DNA of 64,000 nt from a virus. Shown in pieces: positions 35,601 to 42,886 of this stretch; position 1 is the stretch's first letter; each line of letters starts with the position of its first letter. Under the pieces are notes generated by a model. The model saw only the letters and a program-made list of their open reading frames with translations, did not search any database and was not told the DNA's origin. The translations under genes and the position numbers were made by a program. The stretch covers positions 62,001 to 126,000 of IMG/VR virus record IMGVR_UViG_3300031525_000001; one strand, written 5' to 3'.

Positions 35601-38505
35601 GACAGTTGTACCCGAACTTCCCGGAAAGAAGTGGCACATGACCAGCAAAACAGCAAGCATTCTCGAAGATGCCTTCGAGTATTTCATGGAAGGCAAGAAG
35701 GAGGGCGGGCTGGCGGACGTGTTCAACGAGCGTTACACCCGCACGGGCAAGGGCGAAGACAAGTACATCGCCTGCTCCAAGCTCATGATGGATTTTGAGT
35801 ACGCTTTCCGCCGCGAAGAGGACGGCTCGCTGAGCGACATCGACGACTATCGTGAAGACGCGGAGAACGCCCTGCGTGAAATTGTCGGCGACGACCCGAA
35901 CTATACCGAGCAGGGTCATACCGAGAGATCAAGCGGCGGTGTTACTGAGACGCCCAACAAGGTGAGTGCGGGATTGCTGACCGAACAGAACACGCCAGAG
36001 ATGGAAGCTCGCGTAGCACAGTTGGCACAGACGCACCCCGAGACCGAGATTCACGAGAACTGCAATCCGTACTTTGAGCACGGGCAGTGGTGGATTGTTT
36101 GTGGGCCGTGCGGAGCCACGTGGTCGGTTGTTGACGTAGGTCACCACATGGGCGACGAAGGCGATCTTGATCTCGAACAGATTGACAACGGCGACGACTC
36201 TTGCCAAGAAAATTTCCATGAGTCTTCCACCCTCCCCATCCCGTCATCGCTGGCGACGAAGGCAGAGAACGTGATTGAGGCTTCTATCGAGAAGGAAGCG
36301 GACGGAGCACGCTTGACTAACATCAGCACTCACGATCTGGACACTGACACCGATGGTCACTGCAAGCGTTGCGGTATGAGTATGCAGGAAGCCTCGAAAG
36401 CTCCATGCGCCAAGACTGGTTCGGCGAAGAAAGCGTGGCTTGATGAGGAGGAGACATCGGAAATTCAGGGTCGTTTGGAATACCTCCGAGGCGAACTCCG
36501 CGCCGAGCGGATCAGTCAGGGAGAGTTGATGGAATTACAGGGCCTTGCCGACTACATTGATCCCGGCGATGTGGAATTGTTGGAAGCCGCTGGTGTCGAA
36601 GAAGTTATACCTCAGCCCGATGTACCCATTGAGACACCTGAGTTCGGCGAAGCCGATAAAACCCGTCTGAGGGGTCTTGGTGTAATTGGAAAGAAAAAGA
36701 AAGCGTTCGAGCCGGGTGCCAACAGTGGTATCCGTGGTTCCAACGACGGCACGTACATCTATCAAGCGGACGTGTGGTGCGAGAAGTGTGCGACAGAAAT
36801 TGCTGCCACGCTGGACGCGGAGGGTAAGACGCCGCCTAACGTGATGGACGAGGCTTCGTATGATTCGGACAACTACCCGAAAGGGCCGTTCTTCGAGGAA
36901 GAATCCGATGCACCCGAGCACTGCTCTGGTTGCCACATTTTCCTTGAGAACCCATTGACCACGGACGGTCAGACGTACATGCAGTCGATGGTTGACGAGG
37001 CTCTGGCGAAGGGTCGCGGCGATGAGCCACACATTAAGGAATGGATGGACTTTTACGGGTATCATCCTGAGGAGAAGGACATGCAAGAACATGAATCATC
37101 CGACGCATCGGACAAGATCAACGCAATGCCGCAACGCGGCGGCAAGCTCAAGACCCCCGCACAGTTGGGTCTCACCGAAAAGTCAGACCTCGATCTGGCT
37201 AACGAGGGAATCCCACCTCGTCACAGCAGCGAGGACAAAGTAGCGGCGACTGAACAGCCCACGTCTGGCGAAGACGAGGGGTTCAACGTCAAGGTCGTCT
37301 ACAACAAGTACGGCATCACGCTGGAGCCCACCGCCAACCTGCTCAGCGATGTGCAGGGTATCGGCGAGATGATTAACAAGCCGAATATCTTCGAACTCAT
37401 GGAGGACTTCTTCACCAATGGCTGGGAGATGGTCAACCCCGAGGACATTGGAGCACTGACATCCGGCGAACTCATGAGCGACCAAGACGGTAACGTCTAC
37501 TGGCACGAGCGTTACCAGATCGAGGACATGGTTGAAGAACTGATGAATGGCAACAAGGTCAACTTGCAGTACGGCGGCAACCTGTTCGAAATGGACGAGG
37601 GCAGCGAGATTGCCCCGCCTGCCGAACCTGATCCGAATCAGATGGACCTTCCACTTCAGTCTTCCGCTGAGGACACCGACTACAAAGACTGGCAGTATGA
37701 GGTCGCTAATGGCGACACGAAGCTTAATTTCGAGGACTGGAAAATGTACAAAGAAGAAGCGGATAAGTTCAGCCCAACGAGTTCGTCCGAGGACACTGAC
37801 CATAAAGACTGGCAGTATGAAGTTGCCAACGGCGACACCAAACTGAATTTCGAACAGTGGAAAGAACACAAGCGGGAAGCCGATTCGTTTGGTCCGAATA
37901 AAAAGGAAGCCACGGGCGAGATGAGCCAGTCTGAAGCCGATGACGCCGAAGCATGGCCGATGCACCACGCCATCGCGAAGGCACTGGGCGGCACAGTCAA
38001 GGCGTTCGACCAGTATCAGGGTCCGTATGTCCTTGTGGGCTCCGAGATTCGCGGACAGGGCACCTATGCCCCTGCCATTCCGATGAAGGGCACCGTCCGT
38101 CTATGGATTCAAGCGACAGAAGGCGGCGACGGAGCGGAGCTTCAGGTCTACAATGAGGACAATCAGAAGCTCAGCGAGCCGTTCTGGTGGGAAGACACCA
38201 ACGCGGCGGTCGATGCCGCCATGAGCGTGCTCGATCAGCCCGCAGCTAAAGCCAAGCAGCCAAAGCCGCCCGCAAAGCGTAAGGGTAGCGAAGAGAAGCA
38301 GGCAGCACCCGGCGACGGCGGACTCCAACGCGACGTGCAGAATCAGTACGAGAACCACCCACTGATCGAAATGCTGTGGGGCTCCCTGAAACGTGACCCG
38401 TCGAACAAAGATCGTGTGCAGACGGCATGGGGCACCAAGACGAAGCAGGGTTTGGTACTCAGCGTGGCTCGCGCCATGAAGGAAACCCCCGTCTCTGGAG
38501 AATAA
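32599..38505 (+). CDS. Giant Cys-rich virion-like protein with sigma-factor-like N-terminus
   Basis: A 1968-residue protein starting at a GTG within the preceding gene. Residues about 75-180 (QDIQDEVIYRAVVSLL, then VSSYLKSTFIYYAKDHAKQD) resemble sigma-70 region 2. Residues about 240-310 (ISDLTQEWIHRTGLSFDSLKQ, then GGLLRDF) resemble a sigma region-4 helix-turn-helix. Downstream come many separate Cys clusters (CPQCGN, CKCGS, CPHCGS...CNKCGK, CDGCDR...CEGCDC, CGPCGA, CKRCGM, WCEKCA...CSGC), acidic linkers, and a tandem 40-residue repeat near residues 1688-1767. Length and position suggest a virion protein; a transcription role carried into the cell is speculative. Confidence 0.55.
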   Translation: MRLNAGQIVYGVDGKAYRISSTLKIAGECAFKLADLQGRPCSTPANFSPIAGAWMHFASLLKFAFNKDLTAIVNSLIEQAGLPTDPKMDWAKYLTKIYSSILNSVTQDQDIQDEVIYRAVVSLLFERTQKNGKKLLENFAEKVKGFDKETQKKPIAEQVSSYLKSTFIYYAKDHAKQDAIALIRPEEMSMEQPGEEGETYNILDTEEHATTPGVGQSESDRDINQFIEKFEAWVKTKETPKSAPNYAALLKIYWDQAQQTESGDVKISDLTQEWIHRTGLSFDSLKQYRDKIGGLLRDFVYENKTQLGNSYQLADLLQHMFPPPPKAKARPAKASSEKVKFKAAGCIASEYCPQCGNDENGCYCPNKADLLDGETRGDKTASNHHRKQVCKCGSVQTCRCSAPKIAFNVNSCSNCRTAAEKPKCPHCGSDDYGLMPTDFETAKCNKCGKNWEHGIVKGINDPKEAAYGHADRPINEEQTKLEQDVDRFSKELKKFPKGPTGMTPDATKATPEWQAAKRNYDTAFQALRNYNSKHTAADLGRCSCEWEECPLGHKAGGCPNPAAHMLEIYGYKTRYCQPCTDATIEYIRLEQGTGDADNTVKILSSVQEPYCDGCDRLKKNCICEGCDCPENKNASKYGDKIKKMEARRGESIDETLKKADGEEQPTLQKLPSEGGFKPIAAGPQYAAPGLRVVLAEDWFIYVTDETTEHMWVYNTEMWYEWGEIPNAFGEDTTKPQPTVEAMIPYAKGHTPQPVMKDDGQQLTLQEFETEGAEWTDPGFEKEGMIGHDFVNADQDAIRPSITPGDTGRLPHGRTQGSKEAAELAGRGGGSDDVRGAGDLWREEFYQEGGSAGAPPKIATSLKTLECCGSVTNHHKIDCPQKEKVWNDTLGKLYPSGTAGPKVAGKWKVLLRDPKGQQREQQVSGVDYGSAERAVKKYMKEGEKVVSMTIARKTAAPAAAAPAARPAAPAAAPQTVVAPPPGTAVALPGQQPTTEDEKPMRKTVVPELPGKKWHMTSKTASILEDAFEYFMEGKKEGGLADVFNERYTRTGKGEDKYIACSKLMMDFEYAFRREEDGSLSDIDDYREDAENALREIVGDDPNYTEQGHTERSSGGVTETPNKVSAGLLTEQNTPEMEARVAQLAQTHPETEIHENCNPYFEHGQWWIVCGPCGATWSVVDVGHHMGDEGDLDLEQIDNGDDSCQENFHESSTLPIPSSLATKAENVIEASIEKEADGARLTNISTHDLDTDTDGHCKRCGMSMQEASKAPCAKTGSAKKAWLDEEETSEIQGRLEYLRGELRAERISQGELMELQGLADYIDPGDVELLEAAGVEEVIPQPDVPIETPEFGEADKTRLRGLGVIGKKKKAFEPGANSGIRGSNDGTYIYQADVWCEKCATEIAATLDAEGKTPPNVMDEASYDSDNYPKGPFFEEESDAPEHCSGCHIFLENPLTTDGQTYMQSMVDEALAKGRGDEPHIKEWMDFYGYHPEEKDMQEHESSDASDKINAMPQRGGKLKTPAQLGLTEKSDLDLANEGIPPRHSSEDKVAATEQPTSGEDEGFNVKVVYNKYGITLEPTANLLSDVQGIGEMINKPNIFELMEDFFTNGWEMVNPEDIGALTSGELMSDQDGNVYWHERYQIEDMVEELMNGNKVNLQYGGNLFEMDEGSEIAPPAEPDPNQMDLPLQSSAEDTDYKDWQYEVANGDTKLNFEDWKMYKEEADKFSPTSSSEDTDHKDWQYEVANGDTKLNFEQWKEHKREADSFGPNKKEATGEMSQSEADDAEAWPMHHAIAKALGGTVKAFDQYQGPYVLVGSEIRGQGTYAPAIPMKGTVRLWIQATEGGDGAELQVYNEDNQKLSEPFWWEDTNAAVDAAMSVLDQPAAKAKQPKPPAKRKGSEEKQAAPGDGGLQRDVQNQYENHPLIEMLWGSLKRDPSNKDRVQTAWGTKTKQGLVLSVARAMKETPVSGE
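37660..37899 (+). repeat. Tandem 120-base coding repeat (two copies)
   Basis: Two adjacent 40-codon units, 37660-37779 and 37780-37899, both encode D-x-K-DWQYEVANGDTKLNFE with WK after it. The DNA copies differ at many third positions, so the duplication is not recent and the protein sequence is under selection. Confidence 0.85.
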
Positions 38506-38508
38506 ACC

Positions 38509-38592
38509 ATGGAACGATTAGCCGCAGAATACTTGGAAAAACACGCCTACCAAACACCTATTGTAGAGAGGGAAACACCATGGCAAACGTAA
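38509..38592 (+). CDS. Possible 27-residue peptide
   Basis: A short ORF (MERLAAEYLEKHAYQ...) starts four bases after the giant gene stop with a GGAG site eight bases before the ATG, and overlaps the next gene. It may be a real leader peptide or only a spacer. No homology can be judged at this length. Confidence 0.3.
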   Translation: MERLAAEYLEKHAYQTPIVERETPWQT

Positions 38593-39653
38593 AGAAGGCA
38601 GACCGTGAGGCAGTTCGCAAGGCTATTGTAGCCCGCCGCGAAGCCCGTAAGACCGAAAAAGTGGCTCAATACGCGAAAATGCGTGAAACAGCGAAGTCCC
38701 CGGCGAAGTTCGCCAAGGTCCTCGACGAGCTTGTCGCCAAGACCGCTCGTCAGGCTGACAGCATGGAAGCCCTCCGTCACAACCTCGGTCTCGCGAGAAT
38801 CGCCAAGGATGCTCCCGCCAAAATCCGCGTTGCAGCCGCCCAAAAGTACGGCAAGAAGTTCATCCGTATCGCCGAAGAGCAGCCAGATATTCTGGCTGAC
38901 GCCCTCCAGCAAGCCTATAAGGGCTTGGATGAGCAGGCAGCCGCGATGGAAATCGCCGCCGAAGCTCTGGGTATCGACTTGGGTGCCACGCCTGCTGAGA
39001 AGGCATTTACCGACGAAGGCAAGCACGAACTTGAGCTTGGTGAAGACAAGGGCGAAGCTGTAGCCGAGTCCGAAGGTCCCGATTTTGAAGCCAAGGAAGA
39101 GACTGAAGCTGAAGCCGCAGCCGAACCCGCCGACGACGCGGAACCTGAAGCAGAGAAGGAAGCCGCCTCTGGCTCCGACGCTTTCAGCACCGACCGTGAC
39201 CCATCCGGCAACCCCAAGGCACCGCAGAAGGCCAAGATGCCGCAGGCTCAGGGCGAGGCTGAGGGCAACAAACAGGGTTCTGGTGCACAGGAACCGACCA
39301 AGCAGAAGTACACCATCGCACCGCACTCCGAAAGTGCTGAGAAGTTCGTGAAGGAAATTCCGCAGGCTCAGGGTAAAGAAGCTGGCAACAAGCTTTCCGC
39401 GATGAGCAAGAAGGATTTCATCGCTCTGGCAGACGCAATCAAGAACATGAGCGTCGGTCCCGATGAGAAGCGCAACATCGCCGAGGGATTGTGCAGCACA
39501 CTACGCGCATCCAACCCACGTTTCATGAAGGAACGCTTCATGGGCTACGTGATGGGCGAGAATGGTCCGAGCGGCGGTGCAGTAAAGCCGATTGGACAGC
39601 CGCGTAAGTCGCGTCCCGCACCGATCACGACTGCTCCCGCTGAAGGCATGTAA
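38580..39653 (+). CDS. Hypothetical virion/scaffold-like protein
   Basis: A 357-residue protein; the ATG at 38580 has a GAGAGGGA site. N-terminal half is helical and charged (VKKADREAVRKAIVARR), a strongly acidic linker follows, then the peptide TDRDPSGNPKAPQKA near residue 203, which also occurs in the product of 13425-14891. Two PQAQG units lie near residues 220 and 260. The last 100 residues are helical and basic (KDFIALADAIKNM). No enzyme motif. A capsid-internal or assembly protein is plausible. Confidence 0.45.
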   Translation: MANVKKADREAVRKAIVARREARKTEKVAQYAKMRETAKSPAKFAKVLDELVAKTARQADSMEALRHNLGLARIAKDAPAKIRVAAAQKYGKKFIRIAEEQPDILADALQQAYKGLDEQAAAMEIAAEALGIDLGATPAEKAFTDEGKHELELGEDKGEAVAESEGPDFEAKEETEAEAAAEPADDAEPEAEKEAASGSDAFSTDRDPSGNPKAPQKAKMPQAQGEAEGNKQGSGAQEPTKQKYTIAPHSESAEKFVKEIPQAQGKEAGNKLSAMSKKDFIALADAIKNMSVGPDEKRNIAEGLCSTLRASNPRFMKERFMGYVMGENGPSGGAVKPIGQPRKSRPAPITTAPAEGM

Positions 39654-39914
39654 ATGTTCTTCGTCTTCACAGGTGAAGAATACTACCCGGGCGGCGGCTG
39701 GAGTGATTTCCAAGGCACAGCCGACACCATTGAGGCAGCCCGTGCCAAAGTGGAATCCGTGATGGGCAACGACGATTGGTATCACATCGTCGATACCTCC
39801 TCCCTGAAGATAGTCGAAGAAGGCTCCATCAAAGACTTAACCACTTACGACCCCTACGAAGAGAAACGTCAAGCCGTTCCCGCCGCAGGCGGCGAAGGCT
39901 ACCACGGCGTATAA
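39654..39914 (+). CDS. Small hypothetical protein
   Basis: An 86-residue protein directly after the preceding stop. N-terminal half is aromatic (MFFVFTGEEYYPGGGW), followed by a helix with AARAKVESVMG and a second strand (YHIVDTSSLKIVEEG). It resembles small phage proteins carrying a YxPGGGxxD motif, but no function is known. Ends before a promoter. Confidence 0.5.
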   Translation: MFFVFTGEEYYPGGGWSDFQGTADTIEAARAKVESVMGNDDWYHIVDTSSLKIVEEGSIKDLTTYDPYEEKRQAVPAAGGEGYHGV

Positions 39915-39945
39915 CCTGTTGAAAACAAACCAAATATAGTCCAAA

Positions 39946-39980
39946 ATTCCTATCGTTTCTGACCCATTTTTGGGTATAAT
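39946..39980 (+). promoter_or_regulatory. Promoter, ATTCCTATC ... GGGTATAAT type
   Basis: ATTCCTATCGTTT at 39946-39958 and TATAAT at 39975-39980 recur with identical 29-base start-to-start spacing at 40957-40991. The gene at 39987 begins seven bases after the -10 hexamer, so its leader is very short or absent. A host-type sigma factor probably reads it. Confidence 0.55.
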
Positions 39981-39986
39981 AGGGAC

Positions 39987-40211
39987 ATGACAAGCACCCA
40001 AGTAACGAATGCCCTGAAAGAGATTTGCGATGCGTTGATCGCGGTTGTGGCATCCAGCGGAAAACTTGGTACGCCTGCTGGAACTCTTTATGCAGCCCTG
40101 ATGACGCATGGCTGCTCCCTCGAACAATTTGAGCAGGTCATGTCGGCTCTGGTTGCCGCAAGAAAACTCACGAAGCGGGGTGACCTTTACTTCGCAGTGG
40201 AGGCGAAATGA
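39987..40211 (+). CDS. Small hypothetical protein, possible winged-helix
   Basis: A 74-residue protein with helices and a terminal hairpin (LEQFEQVMSALVAARKLTKRGDLYFAV) that resembles a winged-helix DNA-binding pattern (small phage regulators often end this way). First gene after a strong promoter and overlaps the next by 4 bases. Regulator identity is inference. Confidence 0.45.
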   Translation: MTSTQVTNALKEICDALIAVVASSGKLGTPAGTLYAALMTHGCSLEQFEQVMSALVAARKLTKRGDLYFAVEAK

Positions 40212-40411
40212 CGTTCATCGAGAAGGTCAACACGTTCGAAGCACTGTACGCGGCCTACATCGCGAAATTGGCTCGGCTGGATGAACTCAAAGCCAACGGT
40301 CGCTACGGCTACCAACTACGGATGCCGAAGAAATCCCTGAGCATCGCCGTCGCCAACCTGCGGCAGTTTGGGCAGGAACAGAACGTCGAAATCGCTTCCT
40401 TACTCAACTAG
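40208..40411 (+). CDS. Small hypothetical protein
   Basis: A 67-residue helical protein (FEALYAAYIAKLARLDELK) overlapping the previous stop in ATGA. Part of the small-gene cluster 39987-40945. Unknown function. Confidence 0.45.
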   Translation: MTFIEKVNTFEALYAAYIAKLARLDELKANGRYGYQLRMPKKSLSIAVANLRQFGQEQNVEIASLLN

Positions 40412-40420
40412 GAGACTGAC

Positions 40421-40720
40421 ATGCGGATATTGCTTTTCAGCCTGATGCTTGCGGTTCCAGCCTTCGCGCAAGAGCCGCGCACGCCTATCAAACCAGCGGA
40501 CCCCGTTGCCGCCGCTACCCATGACGTGACTGTCATCAGCGGCGAGTGCATGGACAAGCCATCGGTCCTGCCCACGGCGCTCCCGATCCTGAGAATTTCT
40601 CTTGGCGAGTACGCCCGCCAGATTCGAGCGCAGCACGCCGCCGCACCCAAGGCCGCGAAGATTACCAGCAACGATAGGTTTGACGCAGAAGTAGAACTCG
40701 AAGCAAAGGTGACGAACTAA
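40421..40720 (+). CDS. Small protein with signal peptide
   Basis: A 99-residue protein with a clear N-terminal signal sequence (MRILLFSLMLAVPAFA, cleavage expected after AFA) and a soluble C-terminal part. It has an AGGAG ribosome binding site. Export to the periplasm or cell surface is predicted. A periplasmic phage protein of this size could be an exclusion, lysis-control or host-modifying factor; no family recognised. Confidence 0.55.
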   Translation: MRILLFSLMLAVPAFAQEPRTPIKPADPVAAATHDVTVISGECMDKPSVLPTALPILRISLGEYARQIRAQHAAAPKAAKITSNDRFDAEVELEAKVTN

Positions 40721-40945
40721 TGGTGCAATGTCAAAGCTGCGGAGCATGGGCTGGTCGCTACGAGCACGAAACTCAAGAAAGCGGTTGTCCGCCAGCACGG
40801 AATGGAGACCCGCATCATCGCTGCCCGTGTAGGCAAGAAGCGGGATGGCAAGACTCCGCTGGAGGTCCAGTGGTTGGGCTACGAGGGCTTCATCAACGGC
40901 GGCTGGCACGCGGTGGACGCCGATACTCGCATCGACCTGCTCTAA
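40720..40945 (+). pseudogene. Coding-like segment without a clean start
   Basis: Two frames compete here. The frame from the ATG overlapping the previous TAA gives MVQCQSCGAWAG then turns low-quality. The frame one base later (same as the preceding gene) reads protein-like to 40945 (METRIIAARVGKK, PLEVQWLGYEG, DADTRIDLL) but has only an internal ATG at 40802. Either a frameshift, a rare start or a 47-residue gene from 40802. Unknown function. Confidence 0.35.
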
Positions 40946-40956
40946 AAATAGTTCGG

Positions 40957-40991
40957 ATTCCTATCCTTTTCGAGCCCCGATAGGGTATAAT
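40957..40991 (+). promoter_or_regulatory. Promoter, ATTCCTATC ... GGGTATAAT type (second copy)
   Basis: ATTCCTATCCTTT at 40957-40969 and TATAAT at 40986-40991, same 29-base spacing as at 39946. No plus-strand gene follows; a terminator lies at 41035-41069, so it would drive a short RNA. Confidence 0.55.
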
Positions 40992-40996
40992 GTAAG

Positions 40997-41069
40997 TGAT
41001 AGTTTTGCTGGTGAGCGCGGAAAAACCAGTATCGGGGTGCGAGCCTAGAGCCGCACCCTATTTCTTTTT
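40997..41069 (+). ncRNA. Candidate small RNA
   Basis: Between the second GGGTATAAT promoter and a terminator lies about 70 bases without an ORF. CTGGT near 41008 can pair with ACCAG near 41025, and the terminator stem is GGGTGCG (41035-41041) with CGCACCC (41052-41058) before a T-rich tail. The minus-strand small gene ends inside the tail, so antisense effects on it are possible. Confidence 0.45.
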
Positions 41070-41253
41070 AGGCAAGACGGGCTTCTTGCTTGTTGAGGGC
41101 TTCGGTGATCTTGGTTGCCTTCGTGCCGCGTAAATCCTCGTTGAGAACATAAGCGACCACGGTCTGCGACAGCTTGAGACCAGTGGCGATGCCATACTGA
41201 GTCTTCCCGGCGTGGCCAAGTTGAATGATTTTATCGACTGTGAGTTGATCCAT
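41068..41253 (-). CDS. Small helix-turn-helix protein
   Basis: A 61-residue protein with a strong AAGGAG ribosome binding site. LTVDKIIQLGHAGKTQYGIATGLKLSQ reads as a helix-turn-helix, so it is a likely DNA-binding regulator. Last gene of the minus-strand group; convergent with the candidate small RNA. Confidence 0.5.
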   Translation of the reverse strand: MDQLTVDKIIQLGHAGKTQYGIATGLKLSQTVVAYVLNEDLRGTKATKITEALNKQEARLA

Positions 41254-41276
41254 ACCTACTCCTTATTCGTAATTCC

Positions 41277-41432
41277 TTATTCGTAATAGACGATCATGAA
41301 ATACTCGCTGAAGCCGCCACGTCCTGACTTGACTACCGAGAAGATCGTGTAGCTTTGGCTTTGAAGGCTGTTGAGTCTGTCTTCCAGATCGTTGTCCTTG
41401 ACCTCGGTCGTGTGCCACTTTCGAATCGCCAT
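41277..41432 (-). CDS. Small hypothetical protein (51 aa)
   Basis: An ORF of 51 residues (MAIRKWHTTEVKDNDLED..., ending FSEYFMIVYYE) with an AGTATTAA motif just upstream but no clear ribosome binding site. Its stop lies within a direct repeat of CCTTATTCGTAAT at 41261-41287. Looks coding; function unknown. Confidence 0.4.
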   Translation of the reverse strand: MAIRKWHTTEVKDNDLEDRLNSLQSQSYTIFSVVKSGRGGFSEYFMIVYYE

Positions 41433-41437
41433 ACTGT

Positions 41438-41445
41438 TTAATACT
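41438..41445 (-). promoter_or_regulatory. AGTATTAA promoter-like motif
   Basis: Minus-strand AGTATTAA lies six bases before the ATG at 41432 and overlaps the stop region of the upstream gene. Confidence 0.35.
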
Positions 41446-42187
41446 ACCGATTTGCCCGACTTACGAACATGTGGTCAAAATCGGGGTCTGTGATTTTCAC
41501 TCGGAAGTCCCCAAGGATTGCGGGATCGGTTCGGTAAATATTCCCCAATTTTTGAACCTTCCGCTTCGAGAATCCCGTGCCGCTTGGGTTGGCTTTATCA
41601 ATGAGAGAATGGATGAACGCTCCCAACGCCTTCTCTTCAGGGTCTTTGGATTCCAGCAGTTGCTTGCTTGACCGACTCATCGCACGGCGGATGTCAGGGC
41701 GGTGGAGCTTGTGAATTTCGGCAACACGCTGGAAGCTCCGGGTTTTGATGTACAGGTCAATGATCGTGCTCAGGGGCACGCTCTTGATGCTGTTCTCAAG
41801 TTTCGACTGCACCAACACGTTCTTCATCTTCTCCTCGGTGAACTCCTCCCCATACAGGATGAACGCGCATAGCACCTTGACCGCCATGCGGATGCGGAAG
41901 GAGCAGACCGTCTGCGTGCTGCGGTGGATGATCGCCAGTGTGTTTTGGGTCTTGCTCAGCAGGTAGTAGCTCAGCAGGAGTTCCTGATCCTCCTTCTTCA
42001 GAAGACGTAAAATCTTCAGGAACATTGGGAAATTCTCCTGAATGTAGGTGAGGATTTTCTGGTCCTCTTTCTTCTTGGGGTCGCTCTCTGCACTGAGAAG
42101 GGTCTGCCCTTCGAGGGCCTCTTCATCGGTTAGGAGCATTGCGCGGGCAGAAGTGATGGAGTCGAAGTAGGGCGTGTTTTCCGAAAT
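41444..42187 (-). CDS. Sigma-region-4/HTH-like protein, possible ATT start
   Basis: A helical protein of 247 residues if started at ATT 42187, or 231 residues from ATG 42139. The ATT has a GGGGAAAGGTG site seven bases upstream; the ATG has none, and the intervening residues (SENTPYFDSITSARA) look coding. The middle (LLKKEDQELLLSYYLL...TQNTLAIIHRSTQ, then RIRMAVKVL) resembles a sigma-70 region 4 helix-turn-helix. A second helical part (SFQRVAEIHKLHRPDIRRAM) could be another DNA-binding unit. Likely a transcription regulator; family uncertain. It follows the GIY-YIG stop with one base between. Confidence 0.5.
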   Translation of the reverse strand: MSENTPYFDSITSARAMLLTDEEALEGQTLLSAESDPKKKEDQKILTYIQENFPMFLKILRLLKKEDQELLLSYYLLSKTQNTLAIIHRSTQTVCSFRIRMAVKVLCAFILYGEEFTEEKMKNVLVQSKLENSIKSVPLSTIIDLYIKTRSFQRVAEIHKLHRPDIRRAMSRSSKQLLESKDPEEKALGAFIHSLIDKANPSGTGFSKRKVQKLGNIYRTDPAILGDFRVKITDPDFDHMFVSRANR

Positions 42188-42188
42188 T

Positions 42189-42794
42189 TTAGTTCACCTT
42201 TCCCCAACGCACAGCGGAGCCTTTGATGCCGCCTCGACTGAGCATTGTAGGGTCTTTCAGGATTTGTTGTTCAAAACGTTTTGCTTGTGCGGCTCGGACC
42301 TCGGGTGTCCAACCAGCCTTTTGTGCTTCTTGCATTTCGGCTCTGATTTTAGGGTCTTGCCAGCGAGCCTTGTTTTTCTTGCCAGAAGCCGCCTTGCCTT
42401 TCACAGTATCCGCCGTCGTGAATTTGTAGTAGTCCCCACGAGCCTTTCGTGCGATCCAAGCCTTCTTCATCTTGGCGATGGTCTCAGGCGAGGTTACGGG
42501 TGCCCATGCGTCACTGGTGACGTTGTAACCGAATTCTCGATCACACGCTTGAAGCCGGGTGATCCAAGCCTGTTCTCGGGCACGAAGCCATACAAGATCA
42601 TCGACTTGTTCTAGAAGTTCGAACTCAAAAGCGTTGGCCCCATATCTGAGCCAAGCGGCTTGAAGGTGCACATTGGGGTGTTTTTGGACTTTCAAAAGAC
42701 GGGTGTGGTGATATTTCCGCCGAATCACATCGGTTGTTGACCCGATGTAAACCTTTCCGTTTTCAACATTTACCCAGCAGTAAACACCGACCAT
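42189..42794 (-). CDS. GIY-YIG homing endonuclease
   Basis: A 201-residue protein: VYCWVNVENGKVYIGSTTD, RRKYHHTRLL, REQAWITRLQ and GYNVTSDA give the GIY-YIG order. The C-terminal half is basic with repeated A-x-x-R/K helices (AKMKKAWIARKARG, QAKRFEQQI). It lies between the sigma-like gene and the double DUF3494 gene on the minus strand; an AGTATTAT motif lies just upstream. Confidence 0.85.
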   Translation of the reverse strand: MVGVYCWVNVENGKVYIGSTTDVIRRKYHHTRLLKVQKHPNVHLQAAWLRYGANAFEFELLEQVDDLVWLRAREQAWITRLQACDREFGYNVTSDAWAPVTSPETIAKMKKAWIARKARGDYYKFTTADTVKGKAASGKKNKARWQDPKIRAEMQEAQKAGWTPEVRAAQAKRFEQQILKDPTMLSRGGIKGSAVRWGKVN

Positions 42795-42799
42795 GTGTT

Positions 42800-42807
42800 A
42801 TAATACT
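42800..42807 (-). promoter_or_regulatory. AGTATTAT promoter-like motif
   Basis: Minus-strand AGTATTAT, then AACAC, then the GIY-YIG ATG. Another copy of the AGTATT family placed five bases before a start. Confidence 0.35.
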
Positions 42808-42837
42808 AAACCCCACGTAATTTTTTGAGGTTTTTCC

Positions 42838-42868
42838 AAAATAAAACGGGCTCCCCGAGAGGAGCCCG
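42838..42868 (-). terminator. Rho-independent terminator (minus strand)
   Basis: CGGGCTCC pairs with GGAGCCCG around a six-base loop; read on the minus strand it is followed by TTTTATTTT. It ends the double DUF3494 gene. Confidence 0.8.
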
Positions 42869-42886
42869 ATGAGTCTGACCAGCGAC

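Noticed and set aside
41261-41287. CCTTATTCGTAAT direct repeat as an attachment site
   Set aside because: Two 13-base copies are only one base apart and sit at gene ends; no integrase is present in the window, so a local duplication is the simpler reading.
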